Made by a program: the position numbers and the translations under genes. Below are positions 43,101 through 52,611 of a DNA stretch of 64,000 bases, one piece after another. The stretch covers positions 17,459-81,458 of the forward strand of contig DATKCT010000043.1 of assembly GCA_035513055.1 (NCBI GenBank). The letters run 5' to 3'. This stretch comes from DATKCT01 sp035513055 (GTDB taxonomy: Bacteria > Verrucomicrobiota > Verrucomicrobiia > Verrucomicrobiales > DEV007). How positions within the stretch are numbered: position 1 is the first letter of the stretch; the number at the start of each line of letters is the position of its first letter. Below the pieces are notes generated by a model. The model did no database searches, was not told the origin of the DNA, and saw nothing but the letters and a program-made list of their open reading frames with translations.

Positions 43101-44165
43101 ATGCATGTCCTGCACGACATCGCGGAAATGAGTGTGCTGGCGGGGCCGCTGCATCTGGCTATCGGTGTGTTCGACGGCGTGCATCTTGGACATCGCGCCG
43201 TGATTGGAGCGGCTTTGGAGGCGGCCAGACGGGAAGGCGGGTCCGGGTTGGTGGTGACCTTCGACCCGCATCCGGCCCGGGTGCTGGCGCCGGAGCGAGC
43301 CCCGCGTTTGCTCACCACAACCCGGCACAAGCTGCGAGTGCTCGAGCGCCTGGGTGTGCCGGAGACCCTGGTGATCCGCTTCGACCGGGCTTTCGCGGCG
43401 TTGACCGGGGAGAAATTTATCGGCTTGTTGCTGGCGAACGCTCCAGGAATCGCCAGCGTGTCGGTCGGAGAAAACTGGGCTTTTGGCAGGAACCGGCGGG
43501 GATCAGTCCCGCTGTTGCGGCGGCTGGGAGCCGAACATGGATTCTTCGTTTCCGCCGTCGGGGAGGTGATGCTGGATTCCGCCGTGGTCAGCAGCACGGA
43601 GGTGCGGCGGGCGGTTCAAGCTGGGGATTTCGCTAGGGCGGGACTGCTGCTCGGCCGGCCCTACACGGTATGGGGAACCGTTGCGCCGGGAGACGGCCTA
43701 GGCAGGACGCTGGGCGTTCCCACGGCCAATCTCGAGGTGGCCTGCGAGCAATTGCCTCCCAGCGGCGTGTATGCCGTGAGGGTGGAATGTCAGGGACGCG
43801 GATATAAGGGCGTGGCGAACCTGGGATACCGGCCCAGCCTGGGCCGGGAGGATCAAGAGCGCCGGTTGGAAGTGCATGTGTTCGATTTCTCGGGAGATCT
43901 CTACGGGCAGGAAATCGAAGTGGACTTCTATCGTTTCCTGCGGCCCGAACACCGCTTTGCCTCCTTTGTCGAACTGCGCGCACAGATAGCGCGGGACATC
44001 GAGGAAGCGCGAGCGGTTCTGGGCGAGGAAGGCGCGGGACCAGCGGCTCCGGCTACTGCTTCAGCTCAGGATCGCCCGGTTTCTCCATGGTCAATGTCAC
44101 TCCGTCAGGCCAATCTGCTCCGGCGAAAATCCAGGCGCGGAGTGAGGCGATCTCGGCGGGGTTGA
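43101..44165 (+). CDS. ribF: Bifunctional riboflavin kinase / FAD synthetase RibF
   Basis: RibF makes FMN and FAD from riboflavin. The FAD synthetase nucleotidyltransferase domain has IGVFDGVHLGHRAVI, FDPHPARVL and SVGENWAFGRNRRG, followed by STEVRRAVQAGD; the riboflavin kinase domain begins around LGRPYTVWGTV and has LGVPTANLEV and GVANLGYRPS. Length is 354 residues, longer than the usual 310, because the basic tail after about residue 315 reads into the convergent gene; the last 113 bases overlap it. The tail may not be functional. Confidence 0.93.
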   Translation: MHVLHDIAEMSVLAGPLHLAIGVFDGVHLGHRAVIGAALEAARREGGSGLVVTFDPHPARVLAPERAPRLLTTTRHKLRVLERLGVPETLVIRFDRAFAALTGEKFIGLLLANAPGIASVSVGENWAFGRNRRGSVPLLRRLGAEHGFFVSAVGEVMLDSAVVSSTEVRRAVQAGDFARAGLLLGRPYTVWGTVAPGDGLGRTLGVPTANLEVACEQLPPSGVYAVRVECQGRGYKGVANLGYRPSLGREDQERRLEVHVFDFSGDLYGQEIEVDFYRFLRPEHRFASFVELRAQIARDIEEARAVLGEEGAGPAAPATASAQDRPVSPWSMSLRQANLLRRKSRRGVRRSRRG

Positions 44166-46554
44166 GTCCTGGATACTGGTCGCGTTTTCCCAGAGGGGGC
44201 ATCTCGAGATCTTCAACCTCGCCGGCGACGCAGAGAAGCAACGGACTGGCTTCGGGATCTCCCGGAACGACGGCGGCCTCGCCGCGGTTTCCGCCGGCGA
44301 GAAGGGACGTCCGGGTTTGGATGCGGAACCCCGCTTTCGGCTTTTCGCCGCTGTGACAGGCTAGGCAGGAACGTTCGAGAACGGGGCGGATGACGGAGGC
44401 GAAATCATGCGGCGAGCCATCGCCGGCCGCTTCGGGGATCGAGGCATGGGGCCGGACTGCCGTCTCAGGCGCGGGGATCGCTTCGGGGAGGGAGGTCAAG
44501 ACCGGCGCTTGCGCAGGATCGAGAAGGGAAGCCAAGGCCATGGCCGCCCAACTCGAGGCGGCGGCCGAGATCCAGGAGTCCGCTCCGTAGGGGAATCCGC
44601 TCTCCATCGGGGGCTGAAAGGGGAAGGCCCGGCGGCGCACGCGCCAAGTACCGCCGGGTTCCTGCTTGCTGAGGAGGAAGCGCGCCGCGCGTTGCACGGC
44701 GGGGTCATCGAGTGAGCACCCAACTTTGGCCAAGGAGAACAGGACGAGGCCGGTGGCGTAGGCGTCGCTGGCCAGGCTTGGGAGCTGAGCCCAACCGCCG
44801 TCGGAGCGCTGATCGGCGGCCAGGCCGCCGGCAAGCGCTTCGAGGTCTTCACGGCCCTCGTTTGCCCAGTAAAGGCCGAGGAGTTGGTAGGCGCGCTCCT
44901 CGGCCGATTCGACCGGGAATCCCCGGAGCCAGGCGACGCCCTTCCTGACGAGTTCTTCCAATTCATCGCGGCGGCCGGGCAATGGGTAGGCGTTGAGGCT
45001 GAAAATGGCAAGCGCAGTGGCGGTGACGTCGCTTCCTTGCAGAGGCGGGCGGGGGAGGTTGCCGAACCAGCGTCCGTCGGGCCCCTGAATCACCGAAAGG
45101 TGGTGGACAAAAGCGTCGGTCAGTTCGCAGGCGGGCTGCTTCTCGTGGAGGAGACCCAGGAGATGATAGCCGATCTCGACTGCCGGAGCGGGATGGAAGA
45201 CGGCTTGGGCCTCGAAATCCTTGGGCATCGTGGGATGCTCGAGAGACAGCGCGATCTGTTCGCGGGCGGCTTCTTGATCGATGGGCAGGCGCAGTTCGCG
45301 CGCCAATCCGACGGCGCCCATGGGAAGGTACTGCTGATGACAGGACAGGCAATTCTGTTTGCTGGCGTGCTTGAGGAAGCTGGACCGGGAGACGGCTGCG
45401 GTTTTCTGGAGGGGCGGCAAGGCCCGGGCGACGGCCGCGGCGATAGTTAGGGAGTCGAGTTGTTCGAGGACCGGATCCCCCGCGTGCGGAGGCAGGACGG
45501 GCGCTGGCGCGGACGGCCGGGCGCCGGAGCCCAGGAGGACTTGGACGATCGGCGTGTCGCCGCGCTGGCGGGCGAGCATGAGCGGAGTCTGGAGAACGCC
45601 GAGGAAACCGTCTACGGGATCCCCGCCCTCGGCGTTGGGATCCGCTCCGCGGCTCAGGAGCAGCTCGGGCAGGGAGGAGCCGGTGCGTTCTGAGGAAGCG
45701 GCCCAGTGCAGCGGCGTGAAATGGGCGACGGGATCGCGGTTGTCGACCTGTGCTCCGGCATCGATCAGGACGCGGGCGGCCTCGCTATGGCCGGCCCAGG
45801 CGGCTTGGGAGAGGGCGGAACCGGCGATGGTGACGTCGTCGACGCGGGCGCCGTGATCCAGAAAAAGGCGGAGCAACGCTTCGTTGCCCCGGAAAGAGGC
45901 CCACATCAACGGAGAGCGGCCCCCTCCGAAGATGAAGCCGCCCCCGTCCATGAGCGGCTTTGCGTCCACGTCCGCACCACGGTCGAGAAGGAGATGGGCG
46001 GATTCAAGATCCTCCGCGGCTGCGGCGGCCATGAGGCTGGAGGCGCCGAAAATGTTGGACGCGTTGACATCGGCTCCGGCGTCGAGGAGTCGGAGCACCG
46101 TGGGAGCGGACCCGGGTTTTCGCGCCGCTAGAATGAGGGCGGTGTTGCCGAGTTGAGAACGGGCCTGGACATCGGCTCCGGCGTCAAGCAGGAGCGCGGC
46201 CTGAGCGGGTCGAGTCGCGGCCCGCATGAGGGCGGTGGCGCCGGCGTGGTTAGCGGCGTTGACATCGGCGCCCGCTTCGAGAAGGATCTGGATGACTTCG
46301 GGGCCAGCGTAGAGGGCCGCGTCGATCAAGGGCGTATCCCCGCTGACGTCGCGAGCGTCGACGGCAACTCCCGCGCGCAGGAGCGCCTTGACCGCGGCGT
46401 CATCGCTATTGCGGACCGCTTGGAAAAGGTCGTGGTTAGGTTCGACAGCCGGCAACGGAGCCGCAGCAAGGGCCCCCAAGAGAACGATCGCGTTTCGAAC
46501 GAAGGAATTTCGGCGCCGAAATCGGGGCGAAGGGATGGCGATCTGAGCGGGCAT
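44053..46554 (-). CDS. Ankyrin repeat / heme c / alpha-toroid / cytochrome c fusion protein
   Basis: This 833-residue exported protein starts at an ATG at 46554 (an upstream TTG at 46587 is possible). After a signal (AIVLLGALAAAPLPA) come about nine ankyrin repeats (VKALLRAGVAVDARDVSGDTPL, ILLEAGADVNAAN and so on) to about residue 360. A first heme motif CLSCH lies in NCLSCHQQYLPMG, then a helical toroid resembling prenyltransferase/squalene-cyclase repeats (LSVIQGPDGRWFGNLPRPP, RSDGGWAQLPSL, KQEPGGTWRV), and a second heme motif SCLACHS in a C-terminal planctomycete-type cytochrome c ending SLRAWIFAGADWP. Domain calls are by motif; the joint function is unknown. It is divergent from the PKS gene. 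Confidence 0.85.
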   Translation of the reverse strand: MPAQIAIPSPRFRRRNSFVRNAIVLLGALAAAPLPAVEPNHDLFQAVRNSDDAAVKALLRAGVAVDARDVSGDTPLIDAALYAGPEVIQILLEAGADVNAANHAGATALMRAATRPAQAALLLDAGADVQARSQLGNTALILAARKPGSAPTVLRLLDAGADVNASNIFGASSLMAAAAAEDLESAHLLLDRGADVDAKPLMDGGGFIFGGGRSPLMWASFRGNEALLRLFLDHGARVDDVTIAGSALSQAAWAGHSEAARVLIDAGAQVDNRDPVAHFTPLHWAASSERTGSSLPELLLSRGADPNAEGGDPVDGFLGVLQTPLMLARQRGDTPIVQVLLGSGARPSAPAPVLPPHAGDPVLEQLDSLTIAAAVARALPPLQKTAAVSRSSFLKHASKQNCLSCHQQYLPMGAVGLARELRLPIDQEAAREQIALSLEHPTMPKDFEAQAVFHPAPAVEIGYHLLGLLHEKQPACELTDAFVHHLSVIQGPDGRWFGNLPRPPLQGSDVTATALAIFSLNAYPLPGRRDELEELVRKGVAWLRGFPVESAEERAYQLLGLYWANEGREDLEALAGGLAADQRSDGGWAQLPSLASDAYATGLVLFSLAKVGCSLDDPAVQRAARFLLSKQEPGGTWRVRRRAFPFQPPMESGFPYGADSWISAAASSWAAMALASLLDPAQAPVLTSLPEAIPAPETAVRPHASIPEAAGDGSPHDFASVIRPVLERSCLACHSGEKPKAGFRIQTRTSLLAGGNRGEAAVVPGDPEASPLLLCVAGEVEDLEMPPLGKRDQYPGLNPAEIASLRAWIFAGADWPDGVTLTMEKPGDPELKQ

Positions 46555-46721
46555 GACGAGCAAGAGGGGTGACGGCTGCGCGTTCAACGCAGACAGGTTT
46601 CAATAGAAGGACCTCGAAGAGGCAAGCAGCAGTGATTGGCCGTGGGAATTGGCATCGCCGGAGCGGAGGCCGGTCCGCATGGCGCAGGGTTTCCCTACGA
46701 TAAAGATTCCCATGATGTCAA

Positions 46722-46750
46722 TTGAGCTTTCAGCGCTTGGCGCACATAAT
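46722..46750 (+). promoter_or_regulatory. Candidate sigma-70 promoter for the PKS gene
   Basis: TTGAGC at 46722-46727 and CATAAT at 46745-46750 are separated by 17 bases. The start site would fall near 46757, only about 5 bases before the ATG at 46762, so the message would be almost leaderless. No Shine-Dalgarno lies between. Confidence 0.42.
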
Positions 46751-46761
46751 CCGCTCAACGC

Positions 46762-49700
46762 ATGTTTGAGGACGAATCCAGAGCGCTGCCGGCTGATGCC
46801 GTGGCCGTGACCGGGTTGGCTGGCCGCTTTCCGGGCGCCGGGGATACCGGCGTCTTTTGGAGCAACCTCCTCGAAGGAGTGGAGTCGCTGACGCGGCTCG
46901 AGGAAAACGATTATTTTCGCTCGGGCCTGCCTCGCTCGGTCTGGGTAGATCCCGCTCACCGGAAATCGGCCTTCCTTTTGGAAGGGATCGATTGTTTCGA
47001 CGCGGACTTTTTTGGGATCACTCCGGGCGACGCGGCGCAGATGGATCCCCAGCACCGGCTGTTTTTGGAGTGCGCCTGGCAATGTCTGGAGCAAGCGGGC
47101 CTCGATCCAGCGCGCGACGGTTCCGGCGTGGGGGTTTTCGCGGGGTGTTATCGGAACACCTATGCCCTGACGCGGCGCGAGGCGGAGTCCCCGCTTATGG
47201 CGCAGCATGGCTGGTCGGACATGATCGGCTCCGATCCGGATTACTTGGCCACCCGCGTGGCCTATCATCTCAATTTGCGTGGACCCGCCGTGACTGTGCA
47301 GTGCGCCTGTTCTTCCGGATTGGCGGCCGTGCATTTCGCCGCCCAGGCGTTGCGGGCGGGAGAGTGCCAGGCCGCGTTGGCGGGTGCGGTTACTCTGATG
47401 GTTCCTCCGGAAGCCGGATATCTTTACAAGGAAGGAGGCATCGGATCGGAAGACGGGCATACGCGCTGCTTCGATGCCGCAGCGAGCGGAACGGTCTTTT
47501 CCTCGGCGGTAGCCGCCGTGCTGCTCAAACCCCTGGCGCTGGCTCGTCGCGACGGGAATGCCGTTCACGCCGTCCTGCGCGGTTCGGCAATCAATAACGA
47601 CGGCGGACCGAAGCGGGCATTTACGGCGCCCGATCCCGACGGGCAGGAGGCGGTTTTGCGCGCGGCCTGGAAGGCGGCGGGGATCGATCCCCGCACGGCG
47701 ACCTATGTGGAGGCGCACGCCACCGGCACGCAGAAGGGGGATCGAGCGGAGTGGGAGGCCCTCCAACGCGTCTATGGCGGGTGTAGGCTTCCCGGCGATG
47801 GGGCGCTCTGTTGGGTCGGCGGTTGCAAAGCCAACATCGGGCATACCGGCACGGTTTCGGGCTTGGCGGGGTTCATCAAAGTGGTTCAGATGTTGCGACA
47901 CGGCTGGATTCCGCCGCAAATCTTGTTTCAGGAGCTGCATCCGGAATTGCAACGGGAAGGGAGTCGCTTGGGTTTCGAGCGGGAGGGCCGGCCGTGGGCG
48001 AAGCCGGCGGAATTCCCGCGCCGGGCTGGAGTGACTGCGTTAGGTTTTGGCGGAACGAACGTGCATGCCGTTTTGGAGGAGGCCCCTCCGGATGTCCGGA
48101 AAACGCAGTGGACCGGACCGGTATTGTTGCCGCTGTCGGCCCGCACGGCGGAGGGGCTGCGCCGCCGCCGGGAAGATCTGGCGCTCTGGTTCGAGCAGTT
48201 TCCGGAAACTCCCTTGAGCGACGTTTCCTTCACGCTGCGAATGGGCCGGCATCCGTTTTTGCAGCGGACTTTTGTTGTCGCGGACAACGCGGAATCGGCC
48301 TGTGCGCTTTTGCGCGGCGCCGATTTGGAGGCGGGAGAGCAAGCGGAAGCAGCGATCCGCACCATCTGGCTGTTTCCGGGTCATGGGGCGGAGTATCCCC
48401 GGATGGGGGAAGGCCTTTACCGGCGCTTCCCGGTGTTTCGAGACACCTTCGACTCCTGTGCGGCGGCCTTTTTGCAGTACGGCGGGCCGGATGTGAAGGC
48501 CTTGCTGTATTCACCGCGCTCGATGGGCGCGGCTTCGGGATCTCTGAGAGAGACGATCGAGATTCAGCCGGTGCTTTTCGCTTTGGAACTGTCGTTGTCG
48601 CGGCTGTGGGAAAGTTTCGGCTTGCGTCCCGATGCCGTGTTAGGCTACAGCGTCGGAGAATACGCGGCGGCGACTGCAGCAGGGGTGATGGACCTCGAGA
48701 CGGCGGTGCGACTGATTGCGGCGCGCGCGCGTGGCGGGCAAGACACCGCGGAAGGAGGGATGCTGGCCGTCGCCTTACCGGAAGCGGAAATCCAGCGGCA
48801 AATGCCGCCGGGACTATCGCTGGCGGCGGTGGCGGCAGTCGATCATGTGATCTTGGCGGGAAGCCCGTCGGCGGTGGCGGAGGGCGCCCGTGTCTTCGAG
48901 GCCGGCGGAGTCGCCAGCAGGGCGCTTCGCGTGACGCGCGGATTTCATTCTCCGCTGATGGAACCGATGCTCGCGGATTTCCGGAGCGAAGTTGAGCAAG
49001 CAGACTTGAAGAGACCCAACCGGCCCGTCTTGTCCGGACGTCTTGGCACATTGTGTGAAGGCAGTGAACTGACCGATCCCGAATACTGGGTTCGTGAACT
49101 GATTGAACCGATCCGTTTCGCAGACGCCGTGAAAGCGGCGGAGCCGACGGCGGCCACCGTGTTTCTCGAGTGCGGTCCCGGCGGAGGTCTCGGCAATTTG
49201 GCGCGGCGGCATCCGGCGGCAAGCGCGGCTGGCGCATGGACGGTGGCGAGTCTTCCGCGACCCGCCGATGGGCTGCGCGCAATTGAAAAGGATGCGCGTT
49301 TTGAAGCGGCGGCGTTCTTGCGAGCATTGGGAACATTGTGGAGCCGGGGGGCGCTTCTCGAATGGCGGTCCATAGATTCCCTGGCGGACGCACGCCGCAT
49401 ACCGCTTCCCGGCTATCCCTTCGAAAGCAAACGCCACTGGATTGAGATGCCGGCAAGACCTGGCGGGGAGTCCGTCGCTCGAAAGGACCGGCCGCTGGAG
49501 TTGCTGGAGTGCAATGTTGCTCTCGAAGAATGCGAGAGCGAGGGCGCGGAAGAGATGCCGTTGCGGACGAATTTGGTTAGGACTGATTTTGGTGGCCCGT
49601 TGCAATTTCAACTAGCGGAGTTGCTAGCAGAGACGCTCGGGGAAAGTCCATCCGGACCGGAGGACAACTTTTTCGACCTGGGCGGCAATTCCCTGTTGGC

Positions 49701-51045
49701 GGTGCAGTTTGTGAGCCGGGTGCGGGATGCGTTGCGGATTGAAACTCCGGTGAGCGCCTTCCTGCGCGAGCCGACGGTGGGGGCGTTCGCCACGGCGGTG
49801 GAAGCAGCTTTGTGTGGAAAGGCTGGCGCGGCCGCGACTGCGGGTGGAACAGCTCCGGCGGCGGGGCTTTCGGAGGGGCAGGCCGGCGATGGAGTGAGGT
49901 TAGCCGTCTTCCCAAGGACGGCGGCGCGAACGTCTCCAGGTGTGATGGGAATAGTAGCCGCCGCAAAACCGGCCCCCTTGACCTTCAGCGTGTTTTTCTT
50001 CGAGGGCGAGGCCGAAGCGGACGCATCTCAAGCTCCCTACGCGTTGCTCTTGGAAGCGGCGCAGTTCGCCGATGCGCAGGGATTCGAGGCCGTGTGGACG
50101 CCGGAACGCCATTTCAACGCCTTCGGCGGTCTCTATCCGAATCCGGCCCTGATGGGCGCAGCGTTGGCGACGATGACGCGACGCATCCGAATCCGGGGAG
50201 GAAGCGTCATCGCGCCGCTGCATCATCCGGCGCGGATTGCGGAGGACTGGTCCACACTGGACAATCTTTCGAGGGGCCGGGTCGATCTCTGCTTCGCCGC
50301 CGGATTTCATCCGAACGATTTTGTGTTCGCGCCTCATAGTTACCGGGAGCGGGGATTGGAGACGTTGCGAGTCCTTGAAGAGGTGCAAAGGCTTTGGCGG
50401 GGAGGGCTGATAGAGGCTGCCGACGGTTCAGGGAGACCGTTGGGCAAACCCGTCTATCCGCGGCCGGTCCAGGCGGAATTGCCGTTTTGGCTGGCGGCGA
50501 TCCGGCACAGCAACACTTTTGTGGAGGCGGGACGCAGGGGAGGGAACGTGTTGACGGCGCTTCTGCGCCTTTCCCCTGCCGAACTCAAGCAGCGGATTGG
50601 CCTCTATCGCCAAGAGCGCGCACAGGCGGGCTATCGACCGGAAACGGGCCGGGTGACCCTGATGATCCACGCGTTCGCCGGCGAATCCGAGGATGCGGTG
50701 AAAAACATCGTATCCGGTCCGATGGAGGCCTATGTCCGGTCGCACTTGGAGTTCTTGAGGCCGTTGAGCGGCGAAGGCGGCCGGGTGAGCGAAGCCGACG
50801 CCGAAGATTTGATGCGGTTTGCCGTCGAGCGCTTTTGCCGCGACTCCGCGTTGTTGGGCACGGTGGATGAGTGCGTGGCGCGATCGGCGGCGTTGGCGGA
50901 GGCGGGAGTGGACGAGATTGCGTGCTTGCTGGACTTCGGGGTGTCCGCCGATGCGGTCATGGCTAGCTTGCGGCTTCTGGTCGAAGTGCGCGATCGCACC
51001 GTCCGGGAATTGGGTGAAGCCCGCCGCCTTCGGGGAGATGGCTGA
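46762..51045 (+). CDS. Type I PKS with KS-AT-carrier-luciferase-like monooxygenase domains
   Basis: This 1427-residue protein has four parts. The ketosynthase (about 12-445) has Cys183 in QCACSSG, His319 in EAHATGT and His361 in ANIGHTG, an intact catalytic triad. The acyltransferase (about 520-870) has LFPGHGAEYP, Ser630 in GYSVGEYAA where GHSxG is usual, and RGFHSPLM. The carrier (about 945-1015) has DLGGNSLL with attachment Ser977. The C-terminal domain (about 1073-1405) is an FMN-dependent luciferase-like monooxygenase of the MupA/Atu3671 type (WTPERHFNAFGG, APLHHPARIAEDWS). No ketoreductase, dehydratase or thioesterase is present. It overlaps the condensation-domain gene by 8 bases. The product is unknown. 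Confidence 0.9.
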   Translation: MFEDESRALPADAVAVTGLAGRFPGAGDTGVFWSNLLEGVESLTRLEENDYFRSGLPRSVWVDPAHRKSAFLLEGIDCFDADFFGITPGDAAQMDPQHRLFLECAWQCLEQAGLDPARDGSGVGVFAGCYRNTYALTRREAESPLMAQHGWSDMIGSDPDYLATRVAYHLNLRGPAVTVQCACSSGLAAVHFAAQALRAGECQAALAGAVTLMVPPEAGYLYKEGGIGSEDGHTRCFDAAASGTVFSSAVAAVLLKPLALARRDGNAVHAVLRGSAINNDGGPKRAFTAPDPDGQEAVLRAAWKAAGIDPRTATYVEAHATGTQKGDRAEWEALQRVYGGCRLPGDGALCWVGGCKANIGHTGTVSGLAGFIKVVQMLRHGWIPPQILFQELHPELQREGSRLGFEREGRPWAKPAEFPRRAGVTALGFGGTNVHAVLEEAPPDVRKTQWTGPVLLPLSARTAEGLRRRREDLALWFEQFPETPLSDVSFTLRMGRHPFLQRTFVVADNAESACALLRGADLEAGEQAEAAIRTIWLFPGHGAEYPRMGEGLYRRFPVFRDTFDSCAAAFLQYGGPDVKALLYSPRSMGAASGSLRETIEIQPVLFALELSLSRLWESFGLRPDAVLGYSVGEYAAATAAGVMDLETAVRLIAARARGGQDTAEGGMLAVALPEAEIQRQMPPGLSLAAVAAVDHVILAGSPSAVAEGARVFEAGGVASRALRVTRGFHSPLMEPMLADFRSEVEQADLKRPNRPVLSGRLGTLCEGSELTDPEYWVRELIEPIRFADAVKAAEPTAATVFLECGPGGGLGNLARRHPAASAAGAWTVASLPRPADGLRAIEKDARFEAAAFLRALGTLWSRGALLEWRSIDSLADARRIPLPGYPFESKRHWIEMPARPGGESVARKDRPLELLECNVALEECESEGAEEMPLRTNLVRTDFGGPLQFQLAELLAETLGESPSGPEDNFFDLGGNSLLAVQFVSRVRDALRIETPVSAFLREPTVGAFATAVEAALCGKAGAAATAGGTAPAAGLSEGQAGDGVRLAVFPRTAARTSPGVMGIVAAAKPAPLTFSVFFFEGEAEADASQAPYALLLEAAQFADAQGFEAVWTPERHFNAFGGLYPNPALMGAALATMTRRIRIRGGSVIAPLHHPARIAEDWSTLDNLSRGRVDLCFAAGFHPNDFVFAPHSYRERGLETLRVLEEVQRLWRGGLIEAADGSGRPLGKPVYPRPVQAELPFWLAAIRHSNTFVEAGRRGGNVLTALLRLSPAELKQRIGLYRQERAQAGYRPETGRVTLMIHAFAGESEDAVKNIVSGPMEAYVRSHLEFLRPLSGEGGRVSEADAEDLMRFAVERFCRDSALLGTVDECVARSAALAEAGVDEIACLLDFGVSADAVMASLRLLVEVRDRTVRELGEARRLRGDG

Positions 51046-52432
51046 GACGGTTGCTGCTTTGGGAAGCGAGGGAGGATCGCAGGAGGAGCCGCGACGGGTT
51101 TCGCGCGACCGGACTTTTCCACTGTCCCCCGCGCAGGAAGGCTTGTGGTTCCTGGAGAACTTGGAGCCGGGCGCGCCTGCCTACCTGATTCCGCTGGTGT
51201 TGCGGATCCGGGGTCCGCTCGACGCGGGGAGGCTGCGCCAAACCTTGGCCTTGCTTGTGGAACGGCACGAGGCTCTCCGTTTGCAGTTCGGGGAAACCCT
51301 GGGAACTGGGTGGCAGCGGGTGAGCGACCCATTTGAACCGGAACTGCCGGTGGAGGAGATCGGAGACGAATCGCTGGGTTCGTCGCCAAACGAGTCCCTT
51401 CGGGCGGCGCTGCGCCGGGAGACGTCGAGGCCCCTTGATCTGCGTTCTGGACGGCTCCTGCGGTCCCGGCTGCTTCGCAGGAACCGGGAGGAGCACTTTC
51501 TCGCACTGACATTGCATCATATCGCCGCCGATGGCTGGTCCGCTGGAATTCTCAATGGCGATATTGCCAGGATTTACGGAGCGTTGGGCGCCACCCGGGA
51601 AACGCTGCCGCCGGCGCCCCATTTGCAGTATGTCGATTACGTGCTCTGGCAGCGGGAACAGCTCGAGGGGGGGCGGCTCGAAGAGTTGCGGCGCTTTTGG
51701 GCCGGGCATCTCCGCGGCGCGCCTCACCGGCTGGACTTCCGGACGGATTTTTCCCATCCGGCGCAGTTCCGGTTCCGCGGAGGGCGCTTTGGCAAGCCTC
51801 TCTCCGCCGCCTTGACCGCCGCCTTACGGGAGTTGGCCCGCGGCGAACGGGCAACGGTATCGGTGGTTCTGGCATCGGTCTTCGCGATCTTGCTGCATCA
51901 GGGCAGCGGGGCCACGGATCTGCTGAGCGGCTTTCCTTTTGCCAATCGGACCCGGATGGAATGGGAGCAGGTGGTGGGCTATTTCGCGAACATGTCGGTG
52001 CGGCGCACACAGTTGGCCGGCGACCCCACGTTCAGAGAGTTGTTGATTGGACAGAGGGACGAAGCGTGGGAGACGATCGACTGGTTGGATATACCTTTCG
52101 GGGAACTGGTGACGCAGGAATGCCGGACGCGGGATTTGAGCCGGCACCCCCTTTTTCAGCACGCGTTTTCCATGCAGAACCTGCGGGCGCCAAAAGCTGC
52201 GATTCCGGATCTCGACATCCAGATGATCCTGGCCGACAACGGGACCAGCAAGTTCGATTTTACCCTTTCCGCAGTGGAAGCGGAACGAAGGATCGTTCTG
52301 GGTCTGCAGTATTCCACCGATTTGTTCCGGCCCGAAACGGCGCACCGTATCCTGGACCACTACGAGCGACTGCTTACGGTGACCGTATCTGGTCCGGCCC
52401 TGAAACTTTCACAACTGCCTGCGCTGCGATGA
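51038..52432 (+). CDS. Stand-alone NRPS condensation domain protein
   Basis: This 464-residue protein is a single condensation domain: FPLSPAQEGLWFLENL near the start, the catalytic LHHIAADGWS (His160, His161, Asp165), later FANMSVRR and LSRHPLFQHAFSMQNL. It stops right after LSQLPALR, the point where an adenylation domain would begin in a multimodular NRPS; no A, carrier or thioesterase domain follows. It starts at ATG 51038, 8 bases before the PKS stop, so translation is coupled. It probably links or releases the PKS-bound acyl chain by amide or ester formation; partner unknown. Confidence 0.88.
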   Translation: MAETVAALGSEGGSQEEPRRVSRDRTFPLSPAQEGLWFLENLEPGAPAYLIPLVLRIRGPLDAGRLRQTLALLVERHEALRLQFGETLGTGWQRVSDPFEPELPVEEIGDESLGSSPNESLRAALRRETSRPLDLRSGRLLRSRLLRRNREEHFLALTLHHIAADGWSAGILNGDIARIYGALGATRETLPPAPHLQYVDYVLWQREQLEGGRLEELRRFWAGHLRGAPHRLDFRTDFSHPAQFRFRGGRFGKPLSAALTAALRELARGERATVSVVLASVFAILLHQGSGATDLLSGFPFANRTRMEWEQVVGYFANMSVRRTQLAGDPTFRELLIGQRDEAWETIDWLDIPFGELVTQECRTRDLSRHPLFQHAFSMQNLRAPKAAIPDLDIQMILADNGTSKFDFTLSAVEAERRIVLGLQYSTDLFRPETAHRILDHYERLLTVTVSGPALKLSQLPALR

Positions 52433-52611
52433 AGAGCAGCACCCTTTCTGCTATGACGCGTTGCGCTCCATCCTGCCTTCGTTTCGCTGGCCTCGGGCTT
52501 GGAACAGGGTGTAATCCACCCAGCTCTGCGCCGTCGATTGCGCTCGGCTGGCAGTAAGGGATTCGCAGCGCCTCGCGACGAAACGCTAGAAGAAATGCGG
52601 GCAAACTGGCC

